64,000 nt of DNA from BOG-908 sp963751795 (GTDB lineage: Bacteria > Pseudomonadota > Alphaproteobacteria > Acetobacterales > Acetobacteraceae): contig CAVVVI010000002.1 of NCBI GenBank assembly GCA_963751795.1, positions 62,001 through 126,000 of the forward strand, given 5' to 3'. The notes below the pieces were generated by a model. That model worked only from the letters and a program-made list of their open reading frames with translations. It was not told the origin of the DNA and ran no database searches. Positions 35,455-45,199 of this stretch are shown here, one piece after another. Made by a program: the position numbers and the translations under genes. The first letter of the stretch is position 1. Each line of letters opens with the position of its first letter.

Positions 35455-37194
35455 ATGTCCGATACGACCCTGCAGGCGCGCGCTCCCAACACGGCCAGCG
35501 TGCGCCGCCTGCCGAACGGCTTCGACCTGGCCGCCCTGCTGTTCATTGCCGCGGCCCTGATCGCGGTAGCCCAGGCCGCGCGCCACACCTTCGCGCCGCT
35601 CGAAGTGCCCCAAACGACTGCCATCCAGCTCGACCCCGCCTACCTGCCCGGTTACGCGCTGCGCACGGTGATGCGGATGTTCGCGGCGCTCGCCTGCTCG
35701 CTGCTGTTCACCTTCACCTACGCCACGTTCGCCGCCAAAAGCCGGCGGGCCGGGCTGGTGCTGGTGCCCATCCTCGACATCCTGCAGAGCCTGCCGATTT
35801 TCGGTTTCCTCACCTTCACCGTCACCTTCTTCCTCGGCCTGTTCCCCGGGCAGGTGATCGGCGCCGAGCTCGCCGTCATCTTCGTCATCTTCACCAGCCA
35901 GGCCTGGAACATGGCGTTCAGCATGTACCAGTCGCTGCGCACCATCCCGAGCGATCTGGACGAGGCGACGCGCGGCTTCGGGCTGTCGCCCTGGCAGCGT
36001 TTCTGGCGGCTGGAAGTGCCGTTCGCGACCCCCGGGCTGGTGTGGAACATGATGATGTCGATGTCCGGCGGCTGGTTCAGCCTGGTCGCCTCCGAAGCGG
36101 TGACGGTGGGCAACACCAGCTTCCAGCTGCCCGGCATCGGCAGCTACATCGCGCTGGCCCTGGTCTCGAAGAACATCCACGCCGTGCTCTACGCCATCGG
36201 CGCCATGCTGCTGGTGATCCTGCTGTACGATCAGCTGCTGTTCCGCCCGCTGGTGGCCTGGAGTGGCAAGTTCCGGTTCGAGACGACGCAGATCGACCAG
36301 GGGCGCGACCCGTGGATGCTGGCCATGCTGCGGCGGACGCGGGTGCTGCGCCGTGCGGGCGACGCGATGGGCGCGCTGTTCTTCGCCGTCAGCGGCCTGC
36401 GCCTGGCCCCACGCCGGCCGGCCCGGGCGCGGCGTGAACGCGTATCCACCCGCGTCACCGACGCGGCACTGTTCGGCGCGCTGGGCGCGGTGGTGGCGTG
36501 GGCCGCGTGGCGGATCTTCACCTTCTGCGTGGCCGGCCACCTCACGCTGGCCGATCTGGGCACCGTCGTCGTGCTGGGCCTCTACACGCTGGTCCGCGTC
36601 ATCGTGCTGATGAGCCTGGCGACCCTTGTCTGGGTGCCGCTGGGCGTGCTGATCGGCCTCTCGCCCCGTTGGTCGCGCCTGTTGGGGGGTGCCGCACAGT
36701 TCCTGGCCGCCTTCCCCGCCAATCTGTTCTACCCGATCTTCGTCGTGGTGATCGTGCGCCACGCGCTCAACCCGGACATCTGGCTCACCCCACTGATCAT
36801 CCTGGGCACCCAGTGGTACATCGCCTTCAACGTGATCGCCGGCGCGGCCGCCTACCCCGGTGATCTGCAGGAGGTCGCCAAGAACTTCCGCGTCGGCGGC
36901 GTGCTGTGGTGGCGGCGCGTCATCCTGCCCGGCATCTTCCCGTATTTCGTCACCGGCGCCATCACTGCCTCAGGCGGTTGCTGGAACGCCTCGCTGCTGG
37001 CCGAAGTGGCCACCTGGGGCGACGTGACCCTGCGCGCCCACGGGTTGGGCGCCTACATCCAGGAAGCGACGTTCCGCGGCGACACGGCGCGGGTGCTGCT
37101 GGGCATGGTGGTGATGGCGGGCTTCGTGCTGACGTTCAACCGGCTGGTCTGGCGGCCGATGTATGCGTATTCATCGAAACGGCTGAAGATGTAG
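35455..37194 (+). CDS. ABC transporter permease with two fused permease halves (NitT/TauT type)
   Basis: A 579-residue inner-membrane protein with about twelve transmembrane segments. It is a fusion of two BPD permease domains, each with an EAA-like loop that contacts the ATPase: GFGLSPWQRFWRLEVP in the first and NFRVGGVLWWRRVILPG in the second. This double permease occurs with ATPases bearing an AAA-associated C-terminal domain. The start ATG at 35455 begins MSDTTLQARAPN; the open frame upstream is not coding. The ATPase follows 71 bases later. No periplasmic binding protein is nearby, so the substrate is unknown; related systems move nitrate, sulfonates or metals. Confidence 0.9.
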   Translation: MSDTTLQARAPNTASVRRLPNGFDLAALLFIAAALIAVAQAARHTFAPLEVPQTTAIQLDPAYLPGYALRTVMRMFAALACSLLFTFTYATFAAKSRRAGLVLVPILDILQSLPIFGFLTFTVTFFLGLFPGQVIGAELAVIFVIFTSQAWNMAFSMYQSLRTIPSDLDEATRGFGLSPWQRFWRLEVPFATPGLVWNMMMSMSGGWFSLVASEAVTVGNTSFQLPGIGSYIALALVSKNIHAVLYAIGAMLLVILLYDQLLFRPLVAWSGKFRFETTQIDQGRDPWMLAMLRRTRVLRRAGDAMGALFFAVSGLRLAPRRPARARRERVSTRVTDAALFGALGAVVAWAAWRIFTFCVAGHLTLADLGTVVVLGLYTLVRVIVLMSLATLVWVPLGVLIGLSPRWSRLLGGAAQFLAAFPANLFYPIFVVVIVRHALNPDIWLTPLIILGTQWYIAFNVIAGAAAYPGDLQEVAKNFRVGGVLWWRRVILPGIFPYFVTGAITASGGCWNASLLAEVATWGDVTLRAHGLGAYIQEATFRGDTARVLLGMVVMAGFVLTFNRLVWRPMYAYSSKRLKM

Positions 37195-37265
37195 GCCTGA
37201 AGCCGATCCTCTCGCCTGGACGCACCGGCCGCATTTTGCATCGACAGACGGGAAGGCCGATCACC

Positions 37266-38582
37266 ATGGACGCCCTGACGGAGAACCTTCTCGAAGTCCG
37301 CAACTGCAAGCAGGCCTACCACAAGGATGCCAGCAGCGACTTCGTGGTGCTCGACAACGTGGACGTCACGATCGCCACGGGTGAGATCGTGGGCCTGCTC
37401 GGCCGTTCCGGATCGGGCAAATCCACCCTGCTGCGCATCGTCGCCGGCCTGCTCAAGCCCACATCCGGCGACGTGATCTGGCGCGGCGCCCGCCTGACCG
37501 GCCCGGCCGAGGGCGTGGCCATGGTGTTTCAGAGTTTCGCGCTGTTTCCGTGGCTGACCGTGCAGGAAAACGTGGAGCTGGGGCTCGAAGCGCAGGGCGT
37601 AGCGCGGGCGGAGCGCTCCAAGCGCGCCGAGGCGGCGATCGATCTGATCGGGCTGGGCGGCTACGAGGACGCCTACCCCAAGGAGATGTCCGGCGGCATG
37701 CGCCAACGCGTGGGGCTGGCACGCGCGCTGGTGGTGCACCCCGACCTGCTGCTGATGGACGAGCCGTTCTCGGCGCTGGACGTGCTGACGGCCGAGACGC
37801 TGCGCACCGACCTCATCGATTTGTGGATGGAGAACAAGCTGCCGGTGCGCTCCATCCTGATGGTGACGCACAACATCGAGGAGGCGGTGCTGATGTGCGA
37901 CCGCATCCTGGTGTTCTCGGCCAACCCCGGCCGCGTGGCCCAGCAGCTGCAGGTGCCGTTCCCGCATCCGCGCAACCGGCACGATGCGGCATTCCGCAAA
38001 TTCGTGGACGACATCTACGCGCTGATGACGCGGCGCGCGACCAGCGTGCCCGCGCCGGCCGCCGGCGAGGCCGCCGCCGCACCGGTGGCCGATGCCGTGC
38101 ACGCGCTGCATCCGGTGAACATCAACCTGATGGCCGGCCTGATCGAGACGCTGGCCGGCGAGCCCTATCGCGGCCGGGCCGACCTGCCGCCGCTGGCCGC
38201 GGCACTGCAACTCGAAATCGACGAGCTGCTGCCGTTGGGCGAGACGCTGGCGCTGCTGTATTTCGCCGAGCTCGAAGAAGGCGACATCAAGCTGACCGAG
38301 CAGGGCCGGCGCTTCGCCAATGCCGATACCGACGAGCGCAAGGTGCTGTTCGCCACCACGCTGCGCGCGCATGTCAAGCTGGCGGCCACCATCCGCGGCG
38401 TGCTGGACGAACGCTGGAACCACCGCGCCAGCGCGGTGCGGTTCCGCGACGAGCTGGAAGACCACATGTCGCCGGCCTATGCCGAAGACACGCTGCGGGC
38501 GGTGATCGGCTGGGGCCGCTTCGCCGAGCTGTTCAATTACGACGAGGAAGCCGACCAGTTCTTTCTCGACACCGACGCCTAG
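37266..38582 (+). CDS. ABC transporter ATPase with AAA-associated C-terminal domain
   Basis: A 438-residue NitT/TauT-type ATPase. Walker A is GRSGSGKST at 46-54, Q-loop VFQSFALFPW, signature MSGGMRQRV, Walker B LLLMDEPFSALD and switch MVTHNIEEA. Residues from about 285 form a helical AAA-associated domain (NINLMAGLIETLAG to the end) found in ATPases paired with double permeases. It forms the transporter with the preceding gene. A start at the ATG at 37266 gives MDALTENLLEVRNCKQAY. Confidence 0.93.
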   Translation: MDALTENLLEVRNCKQAYHKDASSDFVVLDNVDVTIATGEIVGLLGRSGSGKSTLLRIVAGLLKPTSGDVIWRGARLTGPAEGVAMVFQSFALFPWLTVQENVELGLEAQGVARAERSKRAEAAIDLIGLGGYEDAYPKEMSGGMRQRVGLARALVVHPDLLLMDEPFSALDVLTAETLRTDLIDLWMENKLPVRSILMVTHNIEEAVLMCDRILVFSANPGRVAQQLQVPFPHPRNRHDAAFRKFVDDIYALMTRRATSVPAPAAGEAAAAPVADAVHALHPVNINLMAGLIETLAGEPYRGRADLPPLAAALQLEIDELLPLGETLALLYFAELEEGDIKLTEQGRRFANADTDERKVLFATTLRAHVKLAATIRGVLDERWNHRASAVRFRDELEDHMSPAYAEDTLRAVIGWGRFAELFNYDEEADQFFLDTDA

Positions 38583-38592
38583 CGGCCGCGCG

Positions 38593-38829
38593 TCAGGCGG
38601 CGGCCAGCGCCTCGGCATCCTCGCTTACGAACGCCTCGCTGCCTTCCAGCAGCACCGCGGTGGCCACCGCGTGGCAGCGCGGCCCGAAGCCGCCGCCGGG
38701 CTGGGCCACCTGCCAGCCGCCGGCCGGATGGCGCAGCACCGTCATCGGCAGCTGGCGAACCTTGGCGGCATGCGACAGCGTGGCCACGATCCGCCCTGGT
38801 GCTGCGCCCTGAATGCAGATGATTTCCAT
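38593..38829 (-). CDS. Small hypothetical protein, 78 residues
   Basis: A 78-residue soluble protein from an ATG at 38827-38829 with GGAGGGC upstream; begins MEIICIQGAAPGRIVATLSH. It has no known domain to me. The overlapping start at 38865 is less likely because the ribosome site favours 38829. It converges on the ATPase gene with an 11-base gap and is divergent from the histidine kinase gene. Confidence 0.65.
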   Translation of the reverse strand: MEIICIQGAAPGRIVATLSHAAKVRQLPMTVLRHPAGGWQVAQPGGGFGPRCHAVATAVLLEGSEAFVSEDAEALAAA

Positions 38830-38908
38830 GATGCCCTCCTGCTCTGGTGGGCGAATTGTGCTCACGGACAGGTTACCTCGAAGCTAACGATCGTCTATAT
38901 ACGTCCGT

Positions 38909-41533
38909 ATGAAAGCCACCGTGCGCGCGCGGCTGCTGCGGCTGGCGGCGCTTCTTCTGCTGCCGGGGCTGGCCATCTCCACCCTGCTCACCTGGCAGGT
39001 CTTCGTCACCGCACATGCCGGCGCCCAGGCTGCCCTGCGCGAGGCGGCACGCGGGCTCGACGAGCTGGTGGACCGCGAGTTCGTGCAGGCCGAAGTTCTG
39101 CTGCGCACGTTGGCCGCCACCCAGGAACTGCAGCGCGGCGACATGCAGGCGTTCGACAGCCTGGCGCGTGCCACCGCCGTGCTCGGCGGCGCCGTGGTGC
39201 TCTCCGACGAGACGGGGCAGGAGCAGCTCGATACCGGCTACCCGGTGGGTGCGCGGCTGCCGCTGCAGCTGCCCGCCGCCGATTGGCAGGCCCAGGCGGC
39301 CGACAGCCCGACGATCCTGCCTTTGGCGCGGCGGCCCGGCGGCATGCTGGCCATGCAGGTCGTGCTGCCGATCAGCACCGCCGGGCGGCATGTCTACGAC
39401 CTGGCCCTCGTTGTCCCGGCCAGCTCGCTGCAGGCGATTCTGACGCGCCAGAAGCTGCCCGCCGGCTGGGTCGCCAGCATCCTCGACCGCACCGACCGGC
39501 TGGCCGCCCGCTCGGCCGAACCCGCACGATATGTGGGCAGCGTGGCCGACGCGGCCATGCGCGCAGCCCTTGCCGCCGGCCACGAGGGTGCGATGGACGG
39601 CACCGCGGTCGATGGCACGCGGGTGGTGCTCGCGTTCAGCCGCTCGCCGCGTTCGGGCTGGGCGGCGGTGGTGACGGCCCCCCGCGCCCAGGTGGCGCAG
39701 GCGGGCCTGCAATCGACCACCCTGCTGGTGCTGCTGGGCAGCGCCGCCATCATGGCCGGCGTGCTGGGCGCGCTGCGCGTGGCCCGCCGCATCGCCAAGC
39801 CGGTCGAAGCCCTCGCCCAGGCGGCGCGCCGGCTGGGCGAAGGCAGCGGCTGGGTGCCGACGGCCTATGGCCTGACCGAGACCGACGCGGTGGCGCGCGC
39901 CATGGCGGTGGCCGCGCAGTCGCTGCACGACCGGCAGGATGCGTTGGGCAAGCTGAACGCCAGCCTGACGCAGCGGGTGGCCGCCCGTACCAACGAGCTG
40001 GCCGACGCCAACGAGGCGCTCGATCAGCAGCGCCGCAGCCTTGCGGCCATTCTCGACGAACTGCCCGCCGGCGTGCTCGTGCACGCCCCGGACCGCACGA
40101 TGCTGCTGATGAACCTCGAAGCCCGCAAGCTGCTGAGCCATGGCAAGAAAGACCTGGCCGCGATGCGCTGGCCGGTGATCCGGCAGGGCGGCACGGTGCT
40201 CAGCCGCGAGCAGACGCCGACTGCGCTGGCCTGCGCCGGCATCAGCACCGAACGCGCGCTGCTCACCGTCATCTGCCAGGGCAGCCGGGCGATCGAGCTG
40301 GAAGTCAGCGCCAGCCCGCTGCGCGATGCGGAGGGCCGCATCACCGCCGCCGTCACCATCCTGCAGGACGTCACCGCGCGGCTGGAAGCCGAGGAGGCGC
40401 GCCGCCGCTCGCAGCGGCTGGAAGCGGTGGGCCAGCTGACCGGCGGCGTGGCGCACGAGTTCAACAACCTGCTTCTGGCGGTCAGCGGCTGCCTGGAATT
40501 GCTGGCCAAGCCGGTGGCCACCCTGGCCGATCCGCGCGCGACCAACCTGTTGGCCAACGCCACGCGCGCCGCCGGCCGCGGCAGCCGGCTGACCACCCAG
40601 CTGCTGGCATTCGCTCGCCGGCAGACGCTGCAGATGGAGGCGTTGGACCTCAACACGCTGGTCGCCGGCATGCAGGAGCTGCTCGAGGGCACGCTCGGCC
40701 GCACCGTGCAGGTGATCGTCGTGCCCGAAGCCAGCGCCTGGCGCGCCTGGGCCGATTCCGCGCAGGTGGAACTCATGCTGCTGAATCTCGCGATCAACGC
40801 GCGCGACGCCATGGTGGGTGGCGGCACGCTGACCATTCGCACCGCCTGCCTGCGCACCGGCGCGCCGGGCCGCGCGGAAGACCCGCCAGCGGGCGAGCAC
40901 GCGGTGCTGCAGGTTTCCGACACCGGGCACGGCATGTCGGCCCACGTGCTGGCCCGCGCCTTCGAGCCGTTCTTTACCACCAAGGATGTCGGCCGCGGCT
41001 CCGGGCTGGGCCTGCCGCAGGTGCTCGGCGTGGCGCAGCAGATGGGCGGCGGCGTGCGCATCGACAGCGAGGAGGGCGTCGGCACCACCATCAGCGTGTT
41101 CCTGCCGCGCGCGCCCGAGCAGGCGCCGGCCAGGCCGGGCGCGCCGCCCGAACTGGCCCTGCGGCGGGCGCTGGACGGTGCGCGCATCCTGCTCGTGGAT
41201 GACGATATCGATGTCCGCATCGTCACCTGCGCCATCCTCGAGGAACTCGGCGCGCAGGTGACGCAGGCCGATAGCGGTGCCGCCGCCCTGCTGGCCCTGC
41301 GCACCGGGCGGGTGGACCTGGTGCTGGCCGATCTGACCATGCCGCGCATGACCGGGGTGGAGCTGGCCGCCGAGGTGGCCGGCCTGGCGCCCGGCCTGCC
41401 GGTGGTTCTGATGACCGGCTACGGGCCCGGCGCGCTGGCGATCGGGCCGAACATCCGCGCCACGCTGCAGAAGCCGTTCCGGGCCGAGACGCTGGCGCTC
41501 GCCTTGGCCGGCGCGCTGGGCCTCCCCGCCTAG
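38909..41533 (+). CDS. Hybrid sensor histidine kinase with receiver domain
   Basis: An 874-residue membrane sensor. Two transmembrane helices (LLRLAALLLLPGLAIS near 10-27 and LLVLLGSAAIMAGVLGAL near 272-290) flank a periplasmic double-Cache-like domain. A HAMP linker and a PAS-like region follow, then HisKA with the phospho-acceptor in VAHEFNNLLLA near 515. The HATPase part shows LAINARDAM, DTGHGMS and GSGLGLPQV. A C-terminal receiver domain (RILLVDDDIDV) has its Asp in VLADLTMP near 808. No separate response regulator is nearby, so its output is probably a remote partner. Signal is unknown. Confidence 0.92.
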   Translation: MKATVRARLLRLAALLLLPGLAISTLLTWQVFVTAHAGAQAALREAARGLDELVDREFVQAEVLLRTLAATQELQRGDMQAFDSLARATAVLGGAVVLSDETGQEQLDTGYPVGARLPLQLPAADWQAQAADSPTILPLARRPGGMLAMQVVLPISTAGRHVYDLALVVPASSLQAILTRQKLPAGWVASILDRTDRLAARSAEPARYVGSVADAAMRAALAAGHEGAMDGTAVDGTRVVLAFSRSPRSGWAAVVTAPRAQVAQAGLQSTTLLVLLGSAAIMAGVLGALRVARRIAKPVEALAQAARRLGEGSGWVPTAYGLTETDAVARAMAVAAQSLHDRQDALGKLNASLTQRVAARTNELADANEALDQQRRSLAAILDELPAGVLVHAPDRTMLLMNLEARKLLSHGKKDLAAMRWPVIRQGGTVLSREQTPTALACAGISTERALLTVICQGSRAIELEVSASPLRDAEGRITAAVTILQDVTARLEAEEARRRSQRLEAVGQLTGGVAHEFNNLLLAVSGCLELLAKPVATLADPRATNLLANATRAAGRGSRLTTQLLAFARRQTLQMEALDLNTLVAGMQELLEGTLGRTVQVIVVPEASAWRAWADSAQVELMLLNLAINARDAMVGGGTLTIRTACLRTGAPGRAEDPPAGEHAVLQVSDTGHGMSAHVLARAFEPFFTTKDVGRGSGLGLPQVLGVAQQMGGGVRIDSEEGVGTTISVFLPRAPEQAPARPGAPPELALRRALDGARILLVDDDIDVRIVTCAILEELGAQVTQADSGAAALLALRTGRVDLVLADLTMPRMTGVELAAEVAGLAPGLPVVLMTGYGPGALAIGPNIRATLQKPFRAETLALALAGALGLPA

Positions 41534-41634
41534 AACCCGTCCGGGCGGGGGCACTGCCGCGGGCGCATGGGGGACAGGGGCTTGCCTCCCGGCGCTCACT
41601 CGGCCTTAACCGCGCCAATTCAGGAGCCAATACC

Positions 41635-42105
41635 CTGCCGCACCCTGCCGCCATCGAAATCGTCGTCCTCGATCCCCGTCTCGCCGAGTGGGGTTTGCCG
41701 CGCTACCACTCCGCCTTGGCGGCAGGCATCGACCTGCATGCCTGCCTCGACGCGCCGCTCGCGCTGGAGCCGCAATCGCCGCCCGTGCTGATCTCCACCG
41801 GCTTCGCCATATCGATGGCCGATGCCGGCATGGCGGCGCTGATCGTGCCGCGCTCGGGCCTGGGCCACCGCCAGGGCCTCGTCATCGGCAACCTCGTCGG
41901 CGTCATCGATGCCGATTACACCGGGCCCATCATGGTCAGCGCCTGGAACCGCAGCGCCGCAGGCACGCCGCCAGTGGTGATCGCGGCCGGCGACCGTATC
42001 GCGCAGATGATCTTCGTGCCGATTCTGCGGCCGGCCTTCGCGGTGGTGGACGCGTTCTCGCAGACGACCGCGCGCGGGGCCGCCGGCTTTGGCTCCACTG
42101 GCTGA
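41635..42105 (+). CDS. dut: dUTP diphosphatase, probable CTG start
   Basis: Trimeric dUTPase that hydrolyses dUTP to dUMP, limiting uracil in DNA. All five motifs are traceable: AAGIDLHA, the PRSGLG motif III region (VPRSGLGHRQ), GVIDADYTG, GDRIAQMIF and the C-terminal RGAAGFGSTG arm. No ATG, GTG or usable TTG gives the full N-terminus; the frame start at 41695 (TTG) would cut the first strand. AGGAG at 41622-41626 is 8 bases before a CTG at 41635, giving 156 residues, the family length. The start is therefore inferred to be CTG. It overlaps the next gene by 17 bases. Confidence 0.88.
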   Translation: MPHPAAIEIVVLDPRLAEWGLPRYHSALAAGIDLHACLDAPLALEPQSPPVLISTGFAISMADAGMAALIVPRSGLGHRQGLVIGNLVGVIDADYTGPIMVSAWNRSAAGTPPVVIAAGDRIAQMIFVPILRPAFAVVDAFSQTTARGAAGFGSTG

Positions 42106-42832
42106 AACCCCGGCGCGCCACGCCGGCATCGCCGCCGCCGTGGTGCGTGCGGCGCTGCTGCTGGCGGGGCTCGTGGCGCTCGGCGTGGCGGGGCGCGCGC
42201 TGGCGCCGGGCCTGCTGGCGCATGCCGAACCCACGCTGCGCGGCGCCGCCACCCTGGTGGCGGCCGGCGCCGCGCTGAGTGCCGCCGGCGTGCCGCGCCA
42301 GTTGGTGGCCTTTGCGGGCGGCTACGCGTTCGGGCTGTGGCGCGGCGGGGCGCTGGCTTTGCTGGCGCAGATGCTGGGCTGTGCCGCCGACTTCTGGTTT
42401 GCGCGCCTGGCCGGCCGCTTCTGGGCGACGCGGCGCGTGGCCGGCCGCCGCTCGGCGGGGCTCAACCGGCTGCTGGCCGCCCGGCCGTTCGCCACCGCCC
42501 TCACGCTGCGGCTGCTGCCGGTGGGCAACAATCTGCTGCTCAACCTGCTGGCCGGCGCCTCGGCTATTCCAGCGCGGCCGTTCCTGGCCGCCACCCTGAT
42601 CGGCTACGTGCCGCAGACGGCGGTGTTCGCGCTCGCCGGCAGCGGCGTGCAGGTGGATCGCACGGTCCAGCTCGGCCTGGCCGCCGCGCTGTTCGCCCTA
42701 TCGGCGGCGCTGGGTCTGGCGCTGCTGCGCGCCGGCGGCCTGGCGGTGCTGCGGGATGGCGGCGGCATGCCGGCCGGCCCCGCCGAGGCGCCTCGCCATA
42801 CCCCGCCGGAGCCGCCGCCATCGACGCGCTGA
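42089..42832 (+). CDS. VTT-domain (DedA/TVP38-like) membrane protein
   Basis: A 247-residue inner-membrane protein with about five hydrophobic segments and the SNARE-associated/VTT core: AFAGGYAFGLWRGGALALLA followed by GRRSAGLNRLLAARPFATAL and LRLLPVGNNLLLNLLAGAS with an embedded Pro-Gly-Asn loop. Related proteins are lipid scramblases or undecaprenyl-phosphate flippases, which is family knowledge. The start TTG at 42089 overlaps dut. Likely part of a loose operon with dut and the following membrane protein. Confidence 0.8.
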   Translation: MAPLAETPARHAGIAAAVVRAALLLAGLVALGVAGRALAPGLLAHAEPTLRGAATLVAAGAALSAAGVPRQLVAFAGGYAFGLWRGGALALLAQMLGCAADFWFARLAGRFWATRRVAGRRSAGLNRLLAARPFATALTLRLLPVGNNLLLNLLAGASAIPARPFLAATLIGYVPQTAVFALAGSGVQVDRTVQLGLAAALFALSAALGLALLRAGGLAVLRDGGGMPAGPAEAPRHTPPEPPPSTR

Positions 42833-44667
42833 CCGGGGCACCGCGCCTGCACGATCTGGCGCCGCTGGCCGCACTGGCCGTGGTGGCACTGGCCCTGGCA
42901 CTCGCCGGACGGCGCATCGCCGGCGCCCGCGCCACGCCGGAGATCGCGCTGGTGGCGGGCTGGGGCGCTTTCTGCCTGTTCATGACCGCCTGGGCCACGC
43001 TGCTGCCGCTGTCGTTGCGGCTGGGCTTCGGCGTGTTCGCCGTGCTGGCCGCCACCGGCCCGCGCCAGTCCGGCCAAGCCGGCGGGCTGCTCCGCACGGC
43101 CCTGCTCAGCCTGCCGCTGTGGCTGGTGCTGGCACCGGCGCGGCCGAGCCAGGTGGATACCTGGCTGAACCTGCTGCCGAACCTGGCTTACCTGGTCGAT
43201 CACGCGGCACTGCCGCACGATGGCGGGCCGCCCAGCTGGTCGTTCCTGCCGGCAGCACCCTACAACACGCAATTCGTGGGCTTTGCCGTCAGCCTGCTGT
43301 GCCGCGGTCTGGTGCCCAACGCGCTCAGCCTGTTCAACGCTTTGCTGCTATGTGCCGCCGGGCTTGGCCTGGCCCGCGTGCTCGCACCGCTGCCCGGCCG
43401 CCCGGCCTGGTGGGCCTGCGCGCTGGGGCTGCTGCTGGCCATGCCGCTCAACCCGGGCTTCGTGCCGCGCGTGTTCCTGGCCAGCTACGGCGAGGCGCCG
43501 TTGGCCGTGACCCTGCTGTTCGCCACCGTGCTGGGCGCCGAGCTGTTCGCCGCGCAACGGACCGGCAGCCCGTGGCGCGCCACCCTGCTCGGCCTGGCCT
43601 GCGTGCTCGCCGCCCTGGTGGAGATCAAGCAATCGGCACTCGGGCTGCTGCTGCCTTACGCCGCCACGCTGCTGGCCCTGGGTCTGGCTGCGCCGGGCAT
43701 GGCGCGCCGGCGCTGGGCTTTATCGGTCGCTGCTGCCGTGGCACCGGCGCTGGCACTGTATCTGCTTTGGCGCTGGTACGTGCTCGGCCATTTTGCCGTA
43801 GGCGAGCTGAAGATGCTGCCGCTGGCCGAGTGGCATTTGGCGTTGCTGCCGCAGATCCTGGCCGGCATCGCCTGGGCCGCCTTCCAGAAGGCCACGTATT
43901 TCGCGGCCGTGGCCCTGCTGCCCTGGGCTGCGCTGCGCGAGGCGCGGCGGCGGCCCTGGCAGCACGCCGCCATCGTGCTGGCGCTGGCGACCGGGCTGGT
44001 CGCCGGGTTCGCCGGCTTCCTGCTGTTCACCTATGTCGCCCACTTCCCCGCGTTCTGGGCGGTCAACGCGCACTCCTTCTTCCGCTACATGTCGCAGCTC
44101 TCGCTCGTGGTGATGCTGGGGCTGGCCGTCTGGCTACGGCCGGCAGCTTGCGGCTGGCTGGCGAGGCGATCGGCCGCCTGGCGCGGGCGTGCCGCGGCCG
44201 CCTGCGTGTGCCTGGCCGTGGTGCTGCCGCTGGCCGGCCTGCGCCTGCTGCGGTTCGACCGGGACGTGCCGCAGCCGCTGCTCTGGACGATGGCCCGCGC
44301 GGCAGCCCCCCTGCTGCCCGAGGGCGCGCGGGTAGCCCTGCTGCTGCCCGGCGACGATGACGACGCGGTGGGCAGCCTGCTGCGCGGCGTGCTGCTATTC
44401 ACCGCCCCGCGCCACGCCCGGCTGGAATTCCGCACCGAACCGGCCGCCACTCCGGCCGCGCTGGAGGAAGCGCGCGCCGCCGGCTTCCCCGACGCGCTGG
44501 TCACCTGCGCGCCCGACGGCCTGGCCGGCATCCCGCCCGGCCAGGGCGGGCTTCTGCGCTACGCGGGCGGACGCTGGGCGGCGCTGACCACATGGACGCT
44601 GCCGGCAGGGCTAAACGGGCAGCGGTTCTCGGCCATGCTGCCGCACACGCCGCTCTGCGGGCGCTGA
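42829..44667 (+). CDS. Large polytopic membrane protein, start uncertain
   Basis: About 612 residues with some ten to twelve hydrophobic segments and a soluble C-terminal part (PEGARVALLLPGDDDDAVGS). Architecture resembles GT-C type glycosyltransferase or O-antigen-like membrane proteins, with a short extracytoplasmic loop after the first helices, but no catalytic motif is obvious. The start is unclear. A CTG at 42829 overlaps the stop of the previous gene; a GTG at 42880 would be inside the first helix. A much longer open frame upstream is a shadow of the VTT gene. No homolog is recognised. Confidence 0.6.
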   Translation: MTGAPRLHDLAPLAALAVVALALALAGRRIAGARATPEIALVAGWGAFCLFMTAWATLLPLSLRLGFGVFAVLAATGPRQSGQAGGLLRTALLSLPLWLVLAPARPSQVDTWLNLLPNLAYLVDHAALPHDGGPPSWSFLPAAPYNTQFVGFAVSLLCRGLVPNALSLFNALLLCAAGLGLARVLAPLPGRPAWWACALGLLLAMPLNPGFVPRVFLASYGEAPLAVTLLFATVLGAELFAAQRTGSPWRATLLGLACVLAALVEIKQSALGLLLPYAATLLALGLAAPGMARRRWALSVAAAVAPALALYLLWRWYVLGHFAVGELKMLPLAEWHLALLPQILAGIAWAAFQKATYFAAVALLPWAALREARRRPWQHAAIVLALATGLVAGFAGFLLFTYVAHFPAFWAVNAHSFFRYMSQLSLVVMLGLAVWLRPAACGWLARRSAAWRGRAAAACVCLAVVLPLAGLRLLRFDRDVPQPLLWTMARAAAPLLPEGARVALLLPGDDDDAVGSLLRGVLLFTAPRHARLEFRTEPAATPAALEEARAAGFPDALVTCAPDGLAGIPPGQGGLLRYAGGRWAALTTWTLPAGLNGQRFSAMLPHTPLCGR

Positions 44668-44683
44668 GCCCGCGGGGCCAACA

Positions 44684-45199
44684 CTACGCGTCGTAGCTGA
44701 CCAGCACCTCCGCCGGCACGCCGAGCCGCGCCCGGCCGCCCAGGAAGGTCAGCTCGATCAGCGCCGCCGCCGCCGGCACCTCGGCGCCCATCTGCCGCAG
44801 CAGCGCGATGCCGGCTGCCATGGTGCCGCCGGTGGCCAGCAGGTCGTCAACCACCACCACGCGCTGCCCCGGGGCCACGGCGTCGGCCTGCATCTCGATG
44901 CGGTCGGTGCCGTATTCCAACGCGTAATCCAGCCCGACGGTGGCGCCCGGCAGCTTGCGCGGCTTACGGATCATCACGAAGCCGCAGCCCAGCTTCAGCG
45001 CCAGCGGTGCTGCCAGCAGAAAGCCGCGGGATTCGATGCCGGCCAGCAGGTCCGGCCGGTATGGGCCCACGCGGCTGGCGAGCCGGCCCATCGCCACCTG
45101 CCAGGCATCGGGGTGCCGCAGCAGGGTGGAAATGTCGTAGAACAGGATCCCCGGCTTGGGGAAATCGGGGACTGAGCGGATGTGGTCCTTGAGATCCAT
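44684..45199 (-). CDS. apt: Adenine phosphoribosyltransferase
   Basis: A 171-residue purine salvage enzyme converting adenine and PRPP to AMP. The PRPP-binding motif is VVVVDDLLATGGTM near 115-128, and the N-terminal IRSVPDFPKPGILFYDIST is typical. The start at 45197-45199 (MDLKDHIRS) was preferred to the longer frame at 45235. It works with AhcY, which releases adenosine, and with salvage of adenine from other routes. It is convergent with the large membrane-protein gene. Confidence 0.97.
   Translation of the reverse strand: MDLKDHIRSVPDFPKPGILFYDISTLLRHPDAWQVAMGRLASRVGPYRPDLLAGIESRGFLLAAPLALKLGCGFVMIRKPRKLPGATVGLDYALEYGTDRIEMQADAVAPGQRVVVVDDLLATGGTMAAGIALLRQMGAEVPAAAALIELTFLGGRARLGVPAEVLVSYDA

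Noticed and set aside
42337..44667. 776-codon frame as one protein
   Set aside because: Its first part is antisense-free but overlaps the VTT gene in another frame; the protein-like part begins near 42829.
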